Numbered from the stretch's first letter, positions 1 through 8,733 are shown. The stretch is DNA of 64,000 bases from Ectobacillus sp048976805 (GCA_048976805.1 JBHGUR010000101.1:1-64000), one strand, 5' to 3'. Translations and numbers: made by a program. The notes: generated by a model from the sequence alone, not told the origin.

Positions 1-12
1 CTAATGCGTTTT

Positions 13-28
13 GGGGACAGCCCCTTCT
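13..28 (+). terminator. Possible weak terminator hairpin at the window edge
   Basis: A short hairpin (GGGG, loop ACA/G, CCCC) followed by TTCTT lies just inside the window. It could end a plus-strand gene that lies before position 1. The stem is only four base pairs, so this is a weak call. Confidence 0.25.
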
Positions 29-29
29 T

Positions 30-107
30 AGCTCTGTTAAATTTGATTGTTGATTTTCCACTACAGGCGGACGCTTTCCGCGGGCGGGGCCGAGCCGGCT
101 TTGCTTT
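30..107 (+). repeat. Truncated copy of the GGCTCTGTTAAA mobile repeat
   Basis: The left half of the repeat found complete at 2176, 24808, 36295 and 41605 starts here with AGCTCTGTTAAA and continues through the conserved ACTACAGGCGGACGC block. It stops matching after the GCCGAGCC segment, and no right-hand inverted repeat follows. It is therefore a truncated, presumably immobile copy. The next feature is a palindromic terminator. Confidence 0.75.
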
Positions 108-118
108 TCGGATTGTCC

Positions 119-148
119 AGCTCCATCGGCTAGCCGATGGAGCTTTTC
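119..148 (+). terminator. Palindromic terminator between window start and ypzI
   Basis: A perfect 26-base palindrome (AGCTCCATCGGC and its complement) is followed by TTTT on the plus strand. It would end plus-strand transcription arriving from before the window. It also lies just past the stop of minus-strand ypzI, so it may act on both strands, although no U-run follows in the minus direction. Confidence 0.6.
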
Positions 149-153
149 TATAA

Positions 154-288
154 TCAATGCTGGTTTTGTTTGCGGGCTTGTTCTGGGGTGTCAAGGCCGG
201 TAGCTCCCGGGTATTGCAGCGATTGGTCGCGGTCGGATTGAACGCGGCGTGATTCCCTCATTTTTTTTTCTTGACGGTCTTTTCCCAT
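154..288 (-). CDS. ypzI: YpzI family small protein
   Basis: A 44-residue hydrophilic protein starts MGKDRQEKKMRESRRVQSDR and contains the segment DQSLQYPGAT. I recognise these as features of the YpzI family of small Bacillus proteins, whose function is unknown. The start is an ATG preceded, on the minus strand, by a strong AAGGAGGTG ribosome binding site. It is transcribed away from yphA and ends at a palindromic terminator. It has no membrane segment or signal peptide. Confidence 0.8.
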   Translation of the reverse strand: MGKDRQEKKMRESRRVQSDRDQSLQYPGATGLDTPEQARKQNQH

Positions 289-403
289 TGTTTCCACCTC
301 CTTATAGAAAGTGTTTGTTGTCTTTATAGAAAGTATTTGATTCGAGCGAAAAGATTATTTTTCATAAAATGTACCCATAATGGAAATAATAGGAGGTGGA
401 AGC

Positions 404-1003
404 GTGGAGGGGAGCTATTTTTATTTCTTTTCTTGGGTTGGTTGGGTTATAGCGACATTTTTTATGAAAAAAGATAATAGGCGGTTGTTGACGGCCTTGG
501 CAATTTTGCTATTGCTGGCCGGTTCGCAAACAATTATACCGGTTGGCGCTTTTCGCATTTCGGCAAGCTATTTCATTTTGGGTGTCATTTGTTTAGCCGG
601 TATTTCAAAGGCTGGACGCTGGCAAAAACTATACGTGGCAATCAGCGCCTTAATTGTCGCAATGCTGTATGCCATCTTTCATTTTATCGAGATATATGAT
701 CCGGTTTGGATTCGGTTTGAACGGACATGGTTCCTTAGCGGTGTTTTTGTATACGCCTCCCTTTTGCTTGTGCGCCATCATATGATGCGTATTTTTGTAA
801 TAGGGATAGGAGCGATACAGGGAGAAGGAATTGTCACTGTCGTATTGTATCAATATGGTTTGCATACGGATATAGGCGCAGGCGCTTTTTTTGATATTAT
901 CGCTTGCTCCATCGGGATATTATGTGTTTTTTACGCTATATATAACGGTTTCTCTTATATGATGCCGCTTAAGCAAAAATATGTAAGGGAGAGACAGGGG
1001 TAG
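404..1003 (+). CDS. yphA: YphA family membrane protein
   Basis: A 199-residue, very hydrophobic protein with about six predicted membrane segments and a short basic C-terminus (KQKYVRERQG). I identify it as YphA from these properties and from its position directly before yphB and der, as in B. subtilis. The function is unknown. I chose the GTG at 404 because AGGAGGTGG lies 4 bases upstream; an in-frame ATG at 380 has no ribosome binding site. The stop is 3 bases before the yphB start, so the two genes are probably co-transcribed. Confidence 0.8.
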   Translation: MEGSYFYFFSWVGWVIATFFMKKDNRRLLTALAILLLLAGSQTIIPVGAFRISASYFILGVICLAGISKAGRWQKLYVAISALIVAMLYAIFHFIEIYDPVWIRFERTWFLSGVFVYASLLLVRHHMMRIFVIGIGAIQGEGIVTVVLYQYGLHTDIGAGAFFDIIACSIGILCVFYAIYNGFSYMMPLKQKYVRERQG

Positions 1004-1006
1004 CTT

Positions 1007-1900
1007 ATGAATCAGTATACATATCCAATTTTACTTGGGGTTGTAGTGGGGCTGTTAACGCGTCTTATTATGCTGCGTACAGATTCCAGGCAATATCCGA
1101 CGCGCCTGCACGGAAAAATTATTCACATTGCGATGGGCTTTATCGCGTCTGCTTTAGGGGCGGTTGCCATTCCTTCCATTATGAAAAAGGATTTCTCGGC
1201 TATTACATTTTTAACATTGGCGGCATCGCAATTTCGGGACGTCCGCAATATGGAGCGCAACACACTGCAGCAATTGGATGGCTATGAGCTTGTTCCAAGG
1301 GGACATACATACATCGAGGGCATTGCGCTTGTGTTTGAGAGCCGTAATTATTTGGTTATTTTCACATCGTTTATTACGACATTTGCATATTTAGCGGCAG
1401 ACTCTGTATATGCGGGACTAGCAGCGGCAGTTATCGGTTTTTTTATTTCGAAAAAGTTAATGTCCGGAAAAAGGTTAAAGGACTTAGTAGAAATTGAGCA
1501 TGTACCGCTCCGGTTTGAGGGGGCCGGCTTGTATATTGATAATATTTACATTATGAATATCGGATTGCCGGCGAGGCAGAAAGAAATTTTGCAAAACGGA
1601 ATGGGATTTATTTTAAAGCCGAAATCGATTGATGTTCAAATCACATTAGCGAATTTAGGGCAGCGCCAAGCTATTTTGCACGATGTTTCTGTTGCATTAG
1701 GTGTATACCGCGACTCTGGTACGCCGGCGCTTGTTCCTTTAGCAAAACGGGATTTAAATGACGGAAGAGTCGGCGTGTTCATTTTGCCGCAAGAAAAAGA
1801 TCCTAGTAAGGCATTAACAGTCATTGGGAATGTGCCGGTGCTTGAGAGTGCGATTCGCATGCCTTCTGATACGAAAAAGGAGGAAGGGGAAGGAACATGA
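1007..1900 (+). CDS. yphB: YIEGIA family sporulation-associated membrane protein
   Basis: A 297-residue protein with the signature YIEGIA in the segment HTYIEGIALVFESRNYL (near residue 105), which names the family. The N-terminal 150 residues hold several membrane segments; the C-terminal half is soluble and rich in beta-type sequence. Homologues are confined to endospore formers, and B. subtilis YphB has been linked to spore envelope assembly (recalled as SeaA; that name should be checked). Its stop overlaps the start of the next small gene (ATGA), which suggests coupled translation and a shared complex. Confidence 0.85.
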   Translation: MNQYTYPILLGVVVGLLTRLIMLRTDSRQYPTRLHGKIIHIAMGFIASALGAVAIPSIMKKDFSAITFLTLAASQFRDVRNMERNTLQQLDGYELVPRGHTYIEGIALVFESRNYLVIFTSFITTFAYLAADSVYAGLAAAVIGFFISKKLMSGKRLKDLVEIEHVPLRFEGAGLYIDNIYIMNIGLPARQKEILQNGMGFILKPKSIDVQITLANLGQRQAILHDVSVALGVYRDSGTPALVPLAKRDLNDGRVGVFILPQEKDPSKALTVIGNVPVLESAIRMPSDTKKEEGEGT

Positions 1901-2085
1901 TTTTAGAAAAATGCATTCTTGCTGTTATCACAACAGATTCGAGCAAATTTGCCGGCGGAGCGCCTCTATTCACCTGCGAATCTGTAGAGGAAATGGAATT
2001 TGTGGCGGCAAACTTAGAAGCGATTCTAGACGGCATTGCACACCGGTTGCAGGAAAACGTGTATATTATTGTGAAACATGCGTAA
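1897..2085 (+). CDS. ypzH: YpzH-like small partner of the YIEGIA protein
   Basis: A 62-residue soluble protein starting MILEKCILAVITTD. It overlaps the end of the YIEGIA gene by four bases. This family of small proteins always seems to accompany YIEGIA proteins and has been called the capping complex subunit for YIEGIA. The overlap strongly suggests translational coupling and equal production of the two. The ATG has AGGAGGAAGGGGAAGG-type purines just upstream. No catalytic motif is visible. A terminator follows after about 60 bases, closing the yphA-yphB-ypzH unit. Confidence 0.8.
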   Translation: MILEKCILAVITTDSSKFAGGAPLFTCESVEEMEFVAANLEAILDGIAHRLQENVYIIVKHA

Positions 2086-2143
2086 AGTGTGCTATAATGT
2101 GAAATGTTTTGAAGTGTAAAAGACACATTGCTTGATCGTCAAT

Positions 2144-2170
2144 CCCTTCTTGATGAAAGAAGGGTTTTTT
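2144..2170 (+). terminator. Rho-independent terminator after ypzH
   Basis: An 8-bp stem, CCCTTCTT with AAGAAGGG around a 5-base loop, is followed by six T residues. It ends the yphA-yphB-ypzH transcript. Confidence 0.85.
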
Positions 2171-2175
2171 ACATA

Positions 2176-2360
2176 AGCTCTGTTACACTTGATTGTTGAT
2201 TTTCCACTACAGGCGGATGCTTTTTGTGGGCGGGGCCAAGCTGCTTCCCTCGCTACGCTCAGTCCAGGGTCTCGGCTGTCCTGCTTTTCCCGCTGGAGTC
2301 GCCGCCTTTCGTTTCAAATCAACAAATGAACCAAAATCAACATTAGCCTTTAACAGAGCC
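2176..2360 (+). repeat. Mobile repeat copy (185 bp) with 8-bp target duplication
   Basis: The copy begins AGCTCTGTTACA and ends TTTAACAGAGCC, with imperfect arms covering most of the element. The bases on both sides (2168-2175 and 2361-2368) are TTTACATA, a perfect 8-bp target-site duplication. This is the long form, with an internal block that includes CCCTCGCTACGCTCAGTCC. It lies between the ypzH terminator and der and encodes no protein. Confidence 0.9.
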
Positions 2361-2401
2361 TTTACATAATAAATAGAGATGAACGGAAGGATGAATAACA
2401 T

Positions 2402-3712
2402 ATGCCAAAACCTGTAGTTGCGATAGTAGGCCGCCCAAATGTCGGGAAGTCGACTATTTTTAACCGCATTGTCGGAGAAAGAATTTCCATTGTAGAAGAT
2501 ATTCCTGGGGTAACGAGGGATCGGATTTATAGCTCGGCTGATTGGCTAACACATGAGTTTAATATTATTGATACCGGCGGAATTGATATTGGCGATGAGC
2601 CGTTTTTGACACAAATTCGCCAACAGGCGGAAGTGGCGATCGATGAAGCGGATGTCATTATCTTTTTAACGAACGGCCGCGAAGGAGTTACGGCTGCGGA
2701 TGAAGAAGTGGCGAAAATTTTATATAAATCGAAAAAGCCGGTCGTTTTAGCTGTAAATAAAATAGATAATCCAGAAATGCGCGAAAATATTTATGATTTC
2801 TATACATTAGGCTTCGGGGAGCCGTTTCCTGTTTCAGGAGCGCACGGCTTAGGTCTTGGAGATTTGCTTGATGAAGCAGCCAAGCATTTTCCAAAATATG
2901 ATGAAGAGAATTACGATGAGGATACGATTAAGTTTAGCTTAATCGGGCGCCCGAACGTCGGAAAATCCTCACTTGTGAATGCATTGCTCGGGGAAGAGCG
3001 CGTTATTGTGAGCGATGTTGCCGGCACTACGCGCGATGCGATTGACACCCCTTATACAAAAGATGGACAAGAATATGTAATCATTGATACTGCCGGTATG
3101 CGCAAAAGAGGAAAAGTATATGAAAGCACCGAAAAATATAGTGTACTGCGCGCGCTAAGAGCGATTGAACGCTCTGACGTTGTGCTTGTTGTACTGAACG
3201 GAGAAGAGGGCATTATCGAGCAGGATAAAAAGATTGCCGGGTATGCCCATGAATCGGGAAGAGCGGTTGTTATCGTCGTAAATAAATGGGATGCAGTCGA
3301 AAAAGACGAGAAAACGATGAAGGAGTTTGAAGAAAAGATTCGTGCTCATTTTCAATTTTTGGATTATGCACCGATCGTGTTTTTGTCCGCAAAAACGAAA
3401 AAACGCATTCATACGCTGCTGCCAATGATCAATACGGCAAGCGAAAGCCATAATCTGCGCGTTCAAACGAACGTATTAAACGATGTGATTATGGATGCGG
3501 TGGCGATGAATCCAACGCCGACGCATAATGGCAAGCGCCTAAAAATTTACTATGCAACACAAGTAGCTGTAAAGCCGCCGACGTTTGTCGTCTTTGTCAA
3601 TGACCCGGAGCTTATGCATTTTTCTTATGAGCGCTTTTTAGAAAATCGCATTCGTGATGCCTTCGGCTTTGTTGGTACACCGATTAAGATTATCGCAAGA
3701 GCAAGAGACTAA
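2402..3712 (+). CDS. der: Ribosome biogenesis GTPase Der (EngA)
   Basis: A 436-residue, double-GTPase protein essential in most bacteria for assembly of the 50S ribosomal subunit. Two G domains are visible. The first has GRPNVGKS at residues 10-17 and DTGG in switch II. The second has GRPNVGKS near residue 182, DTAG, and the NKWD specificity motif. The C-terminal KH-like domain (from about residue 350) includes FVNDPELMHFSYERFLEN. The length is normal for the family. The start ATG at 2402 follows GGAAGGATGAATAAC. gpsA follows 20 bases downstream, as in other bacilli. Confidence 0.98.
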   Translation: MPKPVVAIVGRPNVGKSTIFNRIVGERISIVEDIPGVTRDRIYSSADWLTHEFNIIDTGGIDIGDEPFLTQIRQQAEVAIDEADVIIFLTNGREGVTAADEEVAKILYKSKKPVVLAVNKIDNPEMRENIYDFYTLGFGEPFPVSGAHGLGLGDLLDEAAKHFPKYDEENYDEDTIKFSLIGRPNVGKSSLVNALLGEERVIVSDVAGTTRDAIDTPYTKDGQEYVIIDTAGMRKRGKVYESTEKYSVLRALRAIERSDVVLVVLNGEEGIIEQDKKIAGYAHESGRAVVIVVNKWDAVEKDEKTMKEFEEKIRAHFQFLDYAPIVFLSAKTKKRIHTLLPMINTASESHNLRVQTNVLNDVIMDAVAMNPTPTHNGKRLKIYYATQVAVKPPTFVVFVNDPELMHFSYERFLENRIRDAFGFVGTPIKIIARARD

Positions 3713-3732
3713 CGTGAGAGGATGGGGACGGA

Positions 3733-4761
3733 ATGGAAAAGATTGCGGTATTGGGAGCAGGGAGCTGGGGTACGGCTCTCGCGATGGTATTGGCCGATAA
3801 CGGCCATGAAGTGCGTCTTTGGGGCAATCGTAAAGAGCAGATTGATGAAATCAATGAGCAACGTGTAAACAACCAGTATTTGCCGGGGGTTGAATTGCCT
3901 GCAAATATAACAGGATATACTTCTTTAGGAGACACGTTAGAAGGCATCAGGAAAGTCTTGCTTGTTGTGCCGACGAAAGCGATGCGCGAGGTTCTTGGGA
4001 AAATGAAGCCGCTTCTTATGCAGCCTGTTACTTTCATTCATGCAAGCAAAGGGATTGACCCCGATACATCCAAGCGCATTTCCGAGATGATTGAAGAGGA
4101 AATTTCTGCCAAGTTTATTCGCGATGTGGTCGTATTGTCCGGTCCGAGCCATGCCGAAGAGGTCGGTCTTCGCCGTCCGACTACGATTACGGCTGCTTCT
4201 AAAAATATGGAGGCAGCGGAAGAAGTGCAGGACTTATTTATGAACAATTATTTTCGTGTCTATACAAACCCTGATATTATCGGCGTGGAGCTTGGCGGGG
4301 CATTGAAAAATATTATTGCCCTCGCTGCCGGGATTACGGACGGCTTAGGGTTGGGCGATAACGCTAAGGCTGCGTTGATGACACGGGGATTAGCGGAAAT
4401 TGCGCGGCTAGGACGCAAAATGGGGGCCAATCCACTGACATTCGCTGGATTGACAGGGATGGGCGACCTCATTGTAACGTGTACGAGTGTCCATAGCCGT
4501 AACTGGAGAGCGGGCAATTTGCTTGGCAAAGGCCATTCCTTAGACGAAGTGTTAGAGAATATGGGCATGGTTGTGGAAGGGGTCCGCACAACAAAGGCGG
4601 CGTATCAGCTGGCAGAAAAAATTGGCGTGGAAATGCCTATTACAACAGCGTTACATAAGGTTCTCTTTGATGGAAAAGATGTCAAGGAGGCGGTCGATTC
4701 GCTCATGGGACGTGTAAGAAAGCACGAAGTAGAGGCTGTTCCGGATTTAACGGGGGAATAA
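3733..4761 (+). CDS. gpsA: Glycerol-3-phosphate dehydrogenase [NAD(P)+]
   Basis: A 342-residue cytoplasmic enzyme that reduces dihydroxyacetone phosphate to sn-glycerol 3-phosphate, the backbone of membrane phospholipids. The N-terminal dinucleotide-binding loop is GAGSWGTALA (residues 8-17). The catalytic-domain signatures GVELGGALKNIIALAAG and TCTSVHSRNWR are present. The length is that of the family. It lies 20 bases after der, and a strong terminator overlaps its stop codon, so der and gpsA probably form a transcription unit. Confidence 0.98.
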   Translation: MEKIAVLGAGSWGTALAMVLADNGHEVRLWGNRKEQIDEINEQRVNNQYLPGVELPANITGYTSLGDTLEGIRKVLLVVPTKAMREVLGKMKPLLMQPVTFIHASKGIDPDTSKRISEMIEEEISAKFIRDVVVLSGPSHAEEVGLRRPTTITAASKNMEAAEEVQDLFMNNYFRVYTNPDIIGVELGGALKNIIALAAGITDGLGLGDNAKAALMTRGLAEIARLGRKMGANPLTFAGLTGMGDLIVTCTSVHSRNWRAGNLLGKGHSLDEVLENMGMVVEGVRTTKAAYQLAEKIGVEMPITTALHKVLFDGKDVKEAVDSLMGRVRKHEVEAVPDLTGE

Positions 4762-4789
4762 GGGAGGCAGTTGCCTCTCTCTTTTTTTT
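4761..4789 (+). terminator. Terminator after gpsA
   Basis: The stem AGGGAGGCA with TGCCTCTCT (one G-U pair) is followed by a run of eight T residues and sits directly at the gpsA stop codon. Confidence 0.9.
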
Positions 4790-5005
4790 GTAAAGAATAG
4801 ATTATACGTAAAAGGCGTTTTAAAAAAACGTTTAAAGCGAATAAGCTGAAAGATTAAGAATGCATAAGTTGTTTGAGAAAGTATGCTGGAATGAAAAGGA
4901 CTAAGCGCGGGTACGTCTTATGTTTAGTTTTTCTTATAGGTGTTTTCACCAAATTCCTCACGCTGCATACGATGGAGTGTAGACGACAGGAGAGGATGGG
5001 AGAAT

Positions 5006-5263
5006 ATGAACTCAAACAACAACTTTTTTGATAAAATCGAAAAACAAACAAAAGTCAATAAAGAAGATATTTTTAAGCTTGCTGCATCTGTACAAAATGC
5101 AAACTTAAAGGATGAAGCGGTATTGCGCCAGCTTATTCATCAAGTGGCTGCGATTGCCGGTCGCGCTGTACCAAAGGAGAAAGAAGACCAAATTGTTAAA
5201 GCGATTATTAATAACAACATACCTGTGGACTTAAACTCTTTAGGCAACATGTTTAAAAAGTAA
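5006..5263 (+). CDS. spoVIF: SpoVIF-family sporulation protein
   Basis: An 85-residue soluble protein starting MNSNNNFFDKIEKQTKVNKE, with the central segment LAASVQNANLKDEAVLRQLI. This matches the stage VI sporulation protein F family, whose B. subtilis member (YjcC) is a forespore/mother-cell sporulation factor needed for spore coat assembly. The chosen ATG has GGAGAGGATGGG upstream; an earlier in-frame start at 4940 would add 22 residues unlike the family. A CATACGAT sequence around 4967 resembles a sigma-E -10 element, but no good -35 is visible. In B. subtilis the gene lies elsewhere. Confidence 0.8.
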   Translation: MNSNNNFFDKIEKQTKVNKEDIFKLAASVQNANLKDEAVLRQLIHQVAAIAGRAVPKEKEDQIVKAIINNNIPVDLNSLGNMFKK

Positions 5264-5361
5264 GTGCGCGAATAAGGTTGAATGAAGAGTCAATATGAAT
5301 GGCAGCAGCATATGATACTATGTATGAAACATACATGAGCTGAATATGGGATATTTGGTCG

Positions 5362-5396
5362 ACTGAAGCGAATTTGCCCCGTTCGCTTCAGTTTTT
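5362..5396 (+). terminator. Terminator after the SpoVIF-family gene
   Basis: An 11-bp stem, ACTGAAGCGAA with TTCGCTTCAGT, is followed by TTTTTAATT. Confidence 0.85.
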
Positions 5397-5500
5397 AATT
5401 TGTTTGATAGAACTATTTTTATTTTTTTTAAATTAATAATTTGCTAAAATAATATAGAATTAGCTTGTTAGAACTTGAAATACATAAAAGGGGTGTATGT

Positions 5501-5704
5501 ATGTCGGTTGCTCTGATGAAAATGTGGTTTTCTTTAGGAGCCATTGCATTTATGTTTATTTCAGTTGTATTTATTTTGCTGAGCCGTTACAAAATGCAGA
5601 ACAAGTTTTTGAAAGGGATTACAGCGTTTGTTGCATACATGCTCATGCTCGTATCCGGATTCATTATTTTTGTTGTCGTCTTTAGCGGCCCGGTGAGCAA
5701 GTGA
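5501..5704 (+). CDS. yphE: DUF2768 small membrane protein (YphE-like)
   Basis: A 67-residue protein with two hydrophobic membrane segments separated by SRYKMQNKFLKG. It matches DUF2768, which B. subtilis YphE represents; the function is unknown. The start at 5501 is preceded by AAAGGGGTG; an in-frame upstream start at 5465 lacks a ribosome binding site. An AT-rich stretch with TAAAATAATATAGAAT just upstream could hold the promoter. The stop overlaps a possible GTG start of yphF, so the two genes are likely co-transcribed. Confidence 0.75.
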   Translation: MSVALMKMWFSLGAIAFMFISVVFILLSRYKMQNKFLKGITAFVAYMLMLVSGFIIFVVVFSGPVSK

Positions 5705-5727
5705 CAGAACAGGGAATAGAAGGACGG

Positions 5728-6450
5728 ATGGATATGAAAAAATATTGTACGGCGATACTATTGCTGACTATAATCAGCTTGCTTTCGGGGTGCTTGTATC
5801 CCCGGGAGAGACTTCAGGAAAATCAAGTACCTTATCAAGACCAATTGAATGCTGTTCAAACGGCTGTGAATGCGTATAAAGAAGAAAATGGCGGACTTCT
5901 TCCGATTAAAACGAGAGACATGGACACACCTTTGTATCAGAAGTATCCGATAGAGTTTTCCAAACTGTCTCCCCGGTATATGCAGGAACCCCCGGGGAAT
6001 GCTTTTGAAAGTGGGGGCGTGTACCAGTATGTGTTAGTAGACGTAGAAACGAACCCAACTGTTAAGTTGTTGGATTTACGCATCGCGGACAAAATTCGGG
6101 ATGTCAAGCTTAAAATCCGAATGTACCGCGATGAGCATCAATATCCCCCGTTTAAACAGGTAATTGCAGATGGAGTATACACGTTAGATTATAAAAAGCT
6201 CGGCTATAAAGAAGATCCTTATGTGGAAAGCCCGTATTCCGGCAAAAACTTGCCGCTTGTCATCGATGCGCAGGGAGAAGTTTTTGTGGATTATAGCGCC
6301 GACTTGTACGCGGTCCTAAACAAGGGAACAAATGGCGTAAAACAAGGTGAAGATATTCGATATTTACTGCTAAAGGATTCTCCGTTTGTGCCTGCTTATT
6401 CCCTGCCCTACACAATAAAGGACAAGGAGCCAACTTTTTTAGTCCAATAA
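5728..6450 (+). CDS. yphF: YphF family lipoprotein
   Basis: A 240-residue predicted lipoprotein. It starts MDMKKYCTAILLLTIIS and has the lipobox LLSGC, so after cleavage it should be anchored outside the cell membrane. The remaining sequence is hydrophilic with no recognised enzyme motif. It precedes spoIVA as in B. subtilis, where YphF is of unknown function. I chose the ATG at 5728 (GAAGGACGG upstream); GTG at 5701 and ATG at 5734 are alternatives. A terminator follows the stop. Confidence 0.8.
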   Translation: MDMKKYCTAILLLTIISLLSGCLYPRERLQENQVPYQDQLNAVQTAVNAYKEENGGLLPIKTRDMDTPLYQKYPIEFSKLSPRYMQEPPGNAFESGGVYQYVLVDVETNPTVKLLDLRIADKIRDVKLKIRMYRDEHQYPPFKQVIADGVYTLDYKKLGYKEDPYVESPYSGKNLPLVIDAQGEVFVDYSADLYAVLNKGTNGVKQGEDIRYLLLKDSPFVPAYSLPYTIKDKEPTFLVQ

Positions 6451-6456
6451 GTCATG

Positions 6457-6498
6457 AACCCTTCTTTTTAGGAATAAGTTCTAAAAGAAGGGTTTTTT
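6457..6498 (+). terminator. Terminator after yphF
   Basis: A long stem pairs AACCCTTCTTTT with AAAAGAAGGGTT, with a small internal mismatch, and runs into six T residues. Confidence 0.85.
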
Positions 6499-6639
6499 AC
6501 TTCTCACTTTTAAAAAAGAAGGAAAAAATTTTTCTTTTAAATAGTCATATCAAATTAGGACAAAATCATATTTATGTAATGTCCTGGCTACTAGAATGAT
6601 TGAAATTATATTCCCAACAACTCTTAGGGAGGGGATCAC

Positions 6640-8118
6640 TTGGAAAAGGTAGATATTTTTAAAGATATTGCCGAGCGCACTGGCGGCGATATCTATTTAG
6701 GAGTTGTCGGTGCTGTTCGTACAGGTAAATCTACTTTCATTAAGAAGTTTATGGAGCTAGTTGTTATCCCGAATATTGATAACGAATCGGATCGCCAAAG
6801 AGCGCAAGATGAGCTGCCGCAAAGCGCGGCTGGCAGAACAATTATGACAACAGAACCGAAATTCGTTCCAAACCAAGCGGTTTCCATCCATGTTGAGGAA
6901 GGCTTGGATGTTAATATTCGTTTAGTGGATTGCGTTGGATATACGGTTCCAGGCGCAAAGGGCTATGAAGATGAGAACGGACCGCGCATGATTAGCACGC
7001 CGTGGTATGAAGAACCGATTCCGTTTCATGAAGCGGCGGAGATCGGGACGCGTAAGGTTATTCAAGAGCATTCTACTATCGGCGTTGTAATTACAACGGA
7101 TGGAACAATCGGGGAAATTCCGCGCCGCGATTATTTAGATGCGGAAGAAAGAGTCATTAATGAATTGAAAGAGGTAGGCAAACCGTTCATTATGATTATT
7201 AATACGGTACAGCCTTATCATCCTGATACGGAACAGCTCCGGCAAAGCTTGGTTGAGCAATATGATATCCCGGTTCTTGCAATGAGCGTCGAGGGGATGA
7301 GAGAGGGAGACGTTTTTAATGTCTTGCGTGAAGCTCTATACGAATTCCCTGTGCTTGAAGTAAACGTGAATTTGCCGAGCTGGGTTATGGTATTAAATGA
7401 AAATCATTGGCTTCGTCAAAGCTACCAGGAAGCCGTTCAGGAAACAGTCAAGGATATTAAACGCTTAAGAGATGTCGACCGTGTCGTATGGCAGTTTGGC
7501 CAGTATGAATTTATTGAAAGAGCAAGTCTTGCCGGCATTGATATGGGGCAAGGCGTGGCTGAAATTGATTTATATGCGCCGGATGAATTGTATGATCAAA
7601 TTTTAAAAGAAGTAGTTGGCGTTGAGATTCGCGGCAAGGACCACTTATTAAAGCTTATGCTGGACTTCGCTCATGCTAAGACAGAATATGACCAAGTAGC
7701 AGACGCGTTAAAAATGGTAAAGCAAACAGGGTACGGCATCGCTGCGCCTGCGCTTGCGGATATGAGTCTGGACGAACCGGAAATTATTCGCCATGGCTCC
7801 CGCTTTGGCGTAAAGCTTAAGGCGGTTGCTCCGTCTATCCATATGATTAAGGTAGATGTGGAATCTACATTTGAACCGATTATCGGCACGGAAAAACAAA
7901 GCGAGGAACTTGTACGTTATCTTATGCAAGATTTTGAAGAAGATCCGCTGTCCATTTGGAATTCCGATATTTTCGGCCGTTCCTTAAGCTCTATCGTGCG
8001 CGAAGGCATTCAGGCAAAATTGTCGCTTATGCCAGAAAATGCGCGCTATAAGCTAAAGGAAACATTAGAGCGCATTATCAACGAAGGATCGGGTGGTTTA
8101 ATTGCCATTATTTTATAG
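6640..8118 (+). CDS. spoIVA: Stage IV sporulation protein A, coat-basement ATPase
   Basis: A 492-residue ATPase that polymerises on the forespore surface in the mother cell and forms the platform on which the spore coat is built. The Walker A loop is GAVRTGKST at residues 24-32 with the catalytic lysine at 30. The DCVGYTVPGAKGYEDENG segment follows and the conserved C-terminus ends GGLIAIIL. Length and sequence are nearly those of B. subtilis SpoIVA. The start is TTG at 6640 after TTAGGGAGGGG. The family is under sigma-E; TCATATT at 6566 could be a -35, but I could not find a convincing -10. Confidence 0.98.
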   Translation: MEKVDIFKDIAERTGGDIYLGVVGAVRTGKSTFIKKFMELVVIPNIDNESDRQRAQDELPQSAAGRTIMTTEPKFVPNQAVSIHVEEGLDVNIRLVDCVGYTVPGAKGYEDENGPRMISTPWYEEPIPFHEAAEIGTRKVIQEHSTIGVVITTDGTIGEIPRRDYLDAEERVINELKEVGKPFIMIINTVQPYHPDTEQLRQSLVEQYDIPVLAMSVEGMREGDVFNVLREALYEFPVLEVNVNLPSWVMVLNENHWLRQSYQEAVQETVKDIKRLRDVDRVVWQFGQYEFIERASLAGIDMGQGVAEIDLYAPDELYDQILKEVVGVEIRGKDHLLKLMLDFAHAKTEYDQVADALKMVKQTGYGIAAPALADMSLDEPEIIRHGSRFGVKLKAVAPSIHMIKVDVESTFEPIIGTEKQSEELVRYLMQDFEEDPLSIWNSDIFGRSLSSIVREGIQAKLSLMPENARYKLKETLERIINEGSGGLIAIIL

Positions 8119-8154
8119 ACAACAAAAGGCTCCTTTTTAGGGGTCTTTTGTTGT
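8119..8154 (+). terminator. Hairpin terminator after spoIVA
   Basis: A 10-bp stem, ACAACAAAAG with CTTTTGTTGT, is directly after the stop codon. The T-run is poor (GGCCTTTTATT follows), so termination may be partial. Confidence 0.6.
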
Positions 8155-8368
8155 GGCCTTTTATTGGACAAGGCGGCTTTTTTTCATGTTCCGTTGGCAA
8201 CATTTTCTTTAAAAATATTGAATTATAAGGAATAATCGTATAATATAAGGCTTGATAATGAATTCTATGCATATTTTTTAGTATAGAATTCATAAAAATT
8301 GCCTACAAATGAAGATAAGACACACTTTATCATTCATATAGTGGTCCCTTTGGGAGGAGGTGAATGGC

Positions 8369-8644
8369 ATGAATAAGACAGATTTAATCAATGCGGTTGC
8401 AGAAGCAAGCGAGCTTTCTAAAAAGGATGCAACGAAGGCTGTTGACGCTGTTTTTGATTCTATTTTAGAAGCGTTAAAAAATGGTGATAAGGTACAATTG
8501 ATAGGATTCGGCAACTTTGAGGTTCGTGAACGTGCTGCTCGCAAAGGACGCAACCCTCAAACTGGTGAGGAAATCGAAATCGCTGCAAGCAAAGTACCTG
8601 CTTTCAAACCAGGTAAAGCGCTTAAAGATGCAGTTCAACAATAG
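8369..8644 (+). CDS. hbs: DNA-binding protein HU
   Basis: A 91-residue histone-like protein that bends and compacts DNA non-specifically as a dimer. The HU signature GFGNFEVRERAARKGRNPQTG is present, as is the C-terminal PAFKPGKALKDAV. The start is ATG at 8369 after GGGAGGAGGTGAATGGC; the in-frame GTG at 8360 lies inside the ribosome binding site. It stands alone between spoIVA and a strong terminator, as in B. subtilis. Confidence 0.98.
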   Translation: MNKTDLINAVAEASELSKKDATKAVDAVFDSILEALKNGDKVQLIGFGNFEVRERAARKGRNPQTGEEIEIAASKVPAFKPGKALKDAVQQ

Positions 8645-8733
8645 GTTCAGAAAAGGAAGGCTGAATAATGCACTTGTTCTTACATATACCTTCAGCATTT
8701 ACAATTCCTTTTCGCAATCAGCTGTATACTTAC

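Noticed and set aside
6544..6600. Candidate sigma-E promoter before spoIVA
   Set aside because: TCATATT at 6566 fits a -35, but no -10 at the right distance matches well enough to list as a feature.
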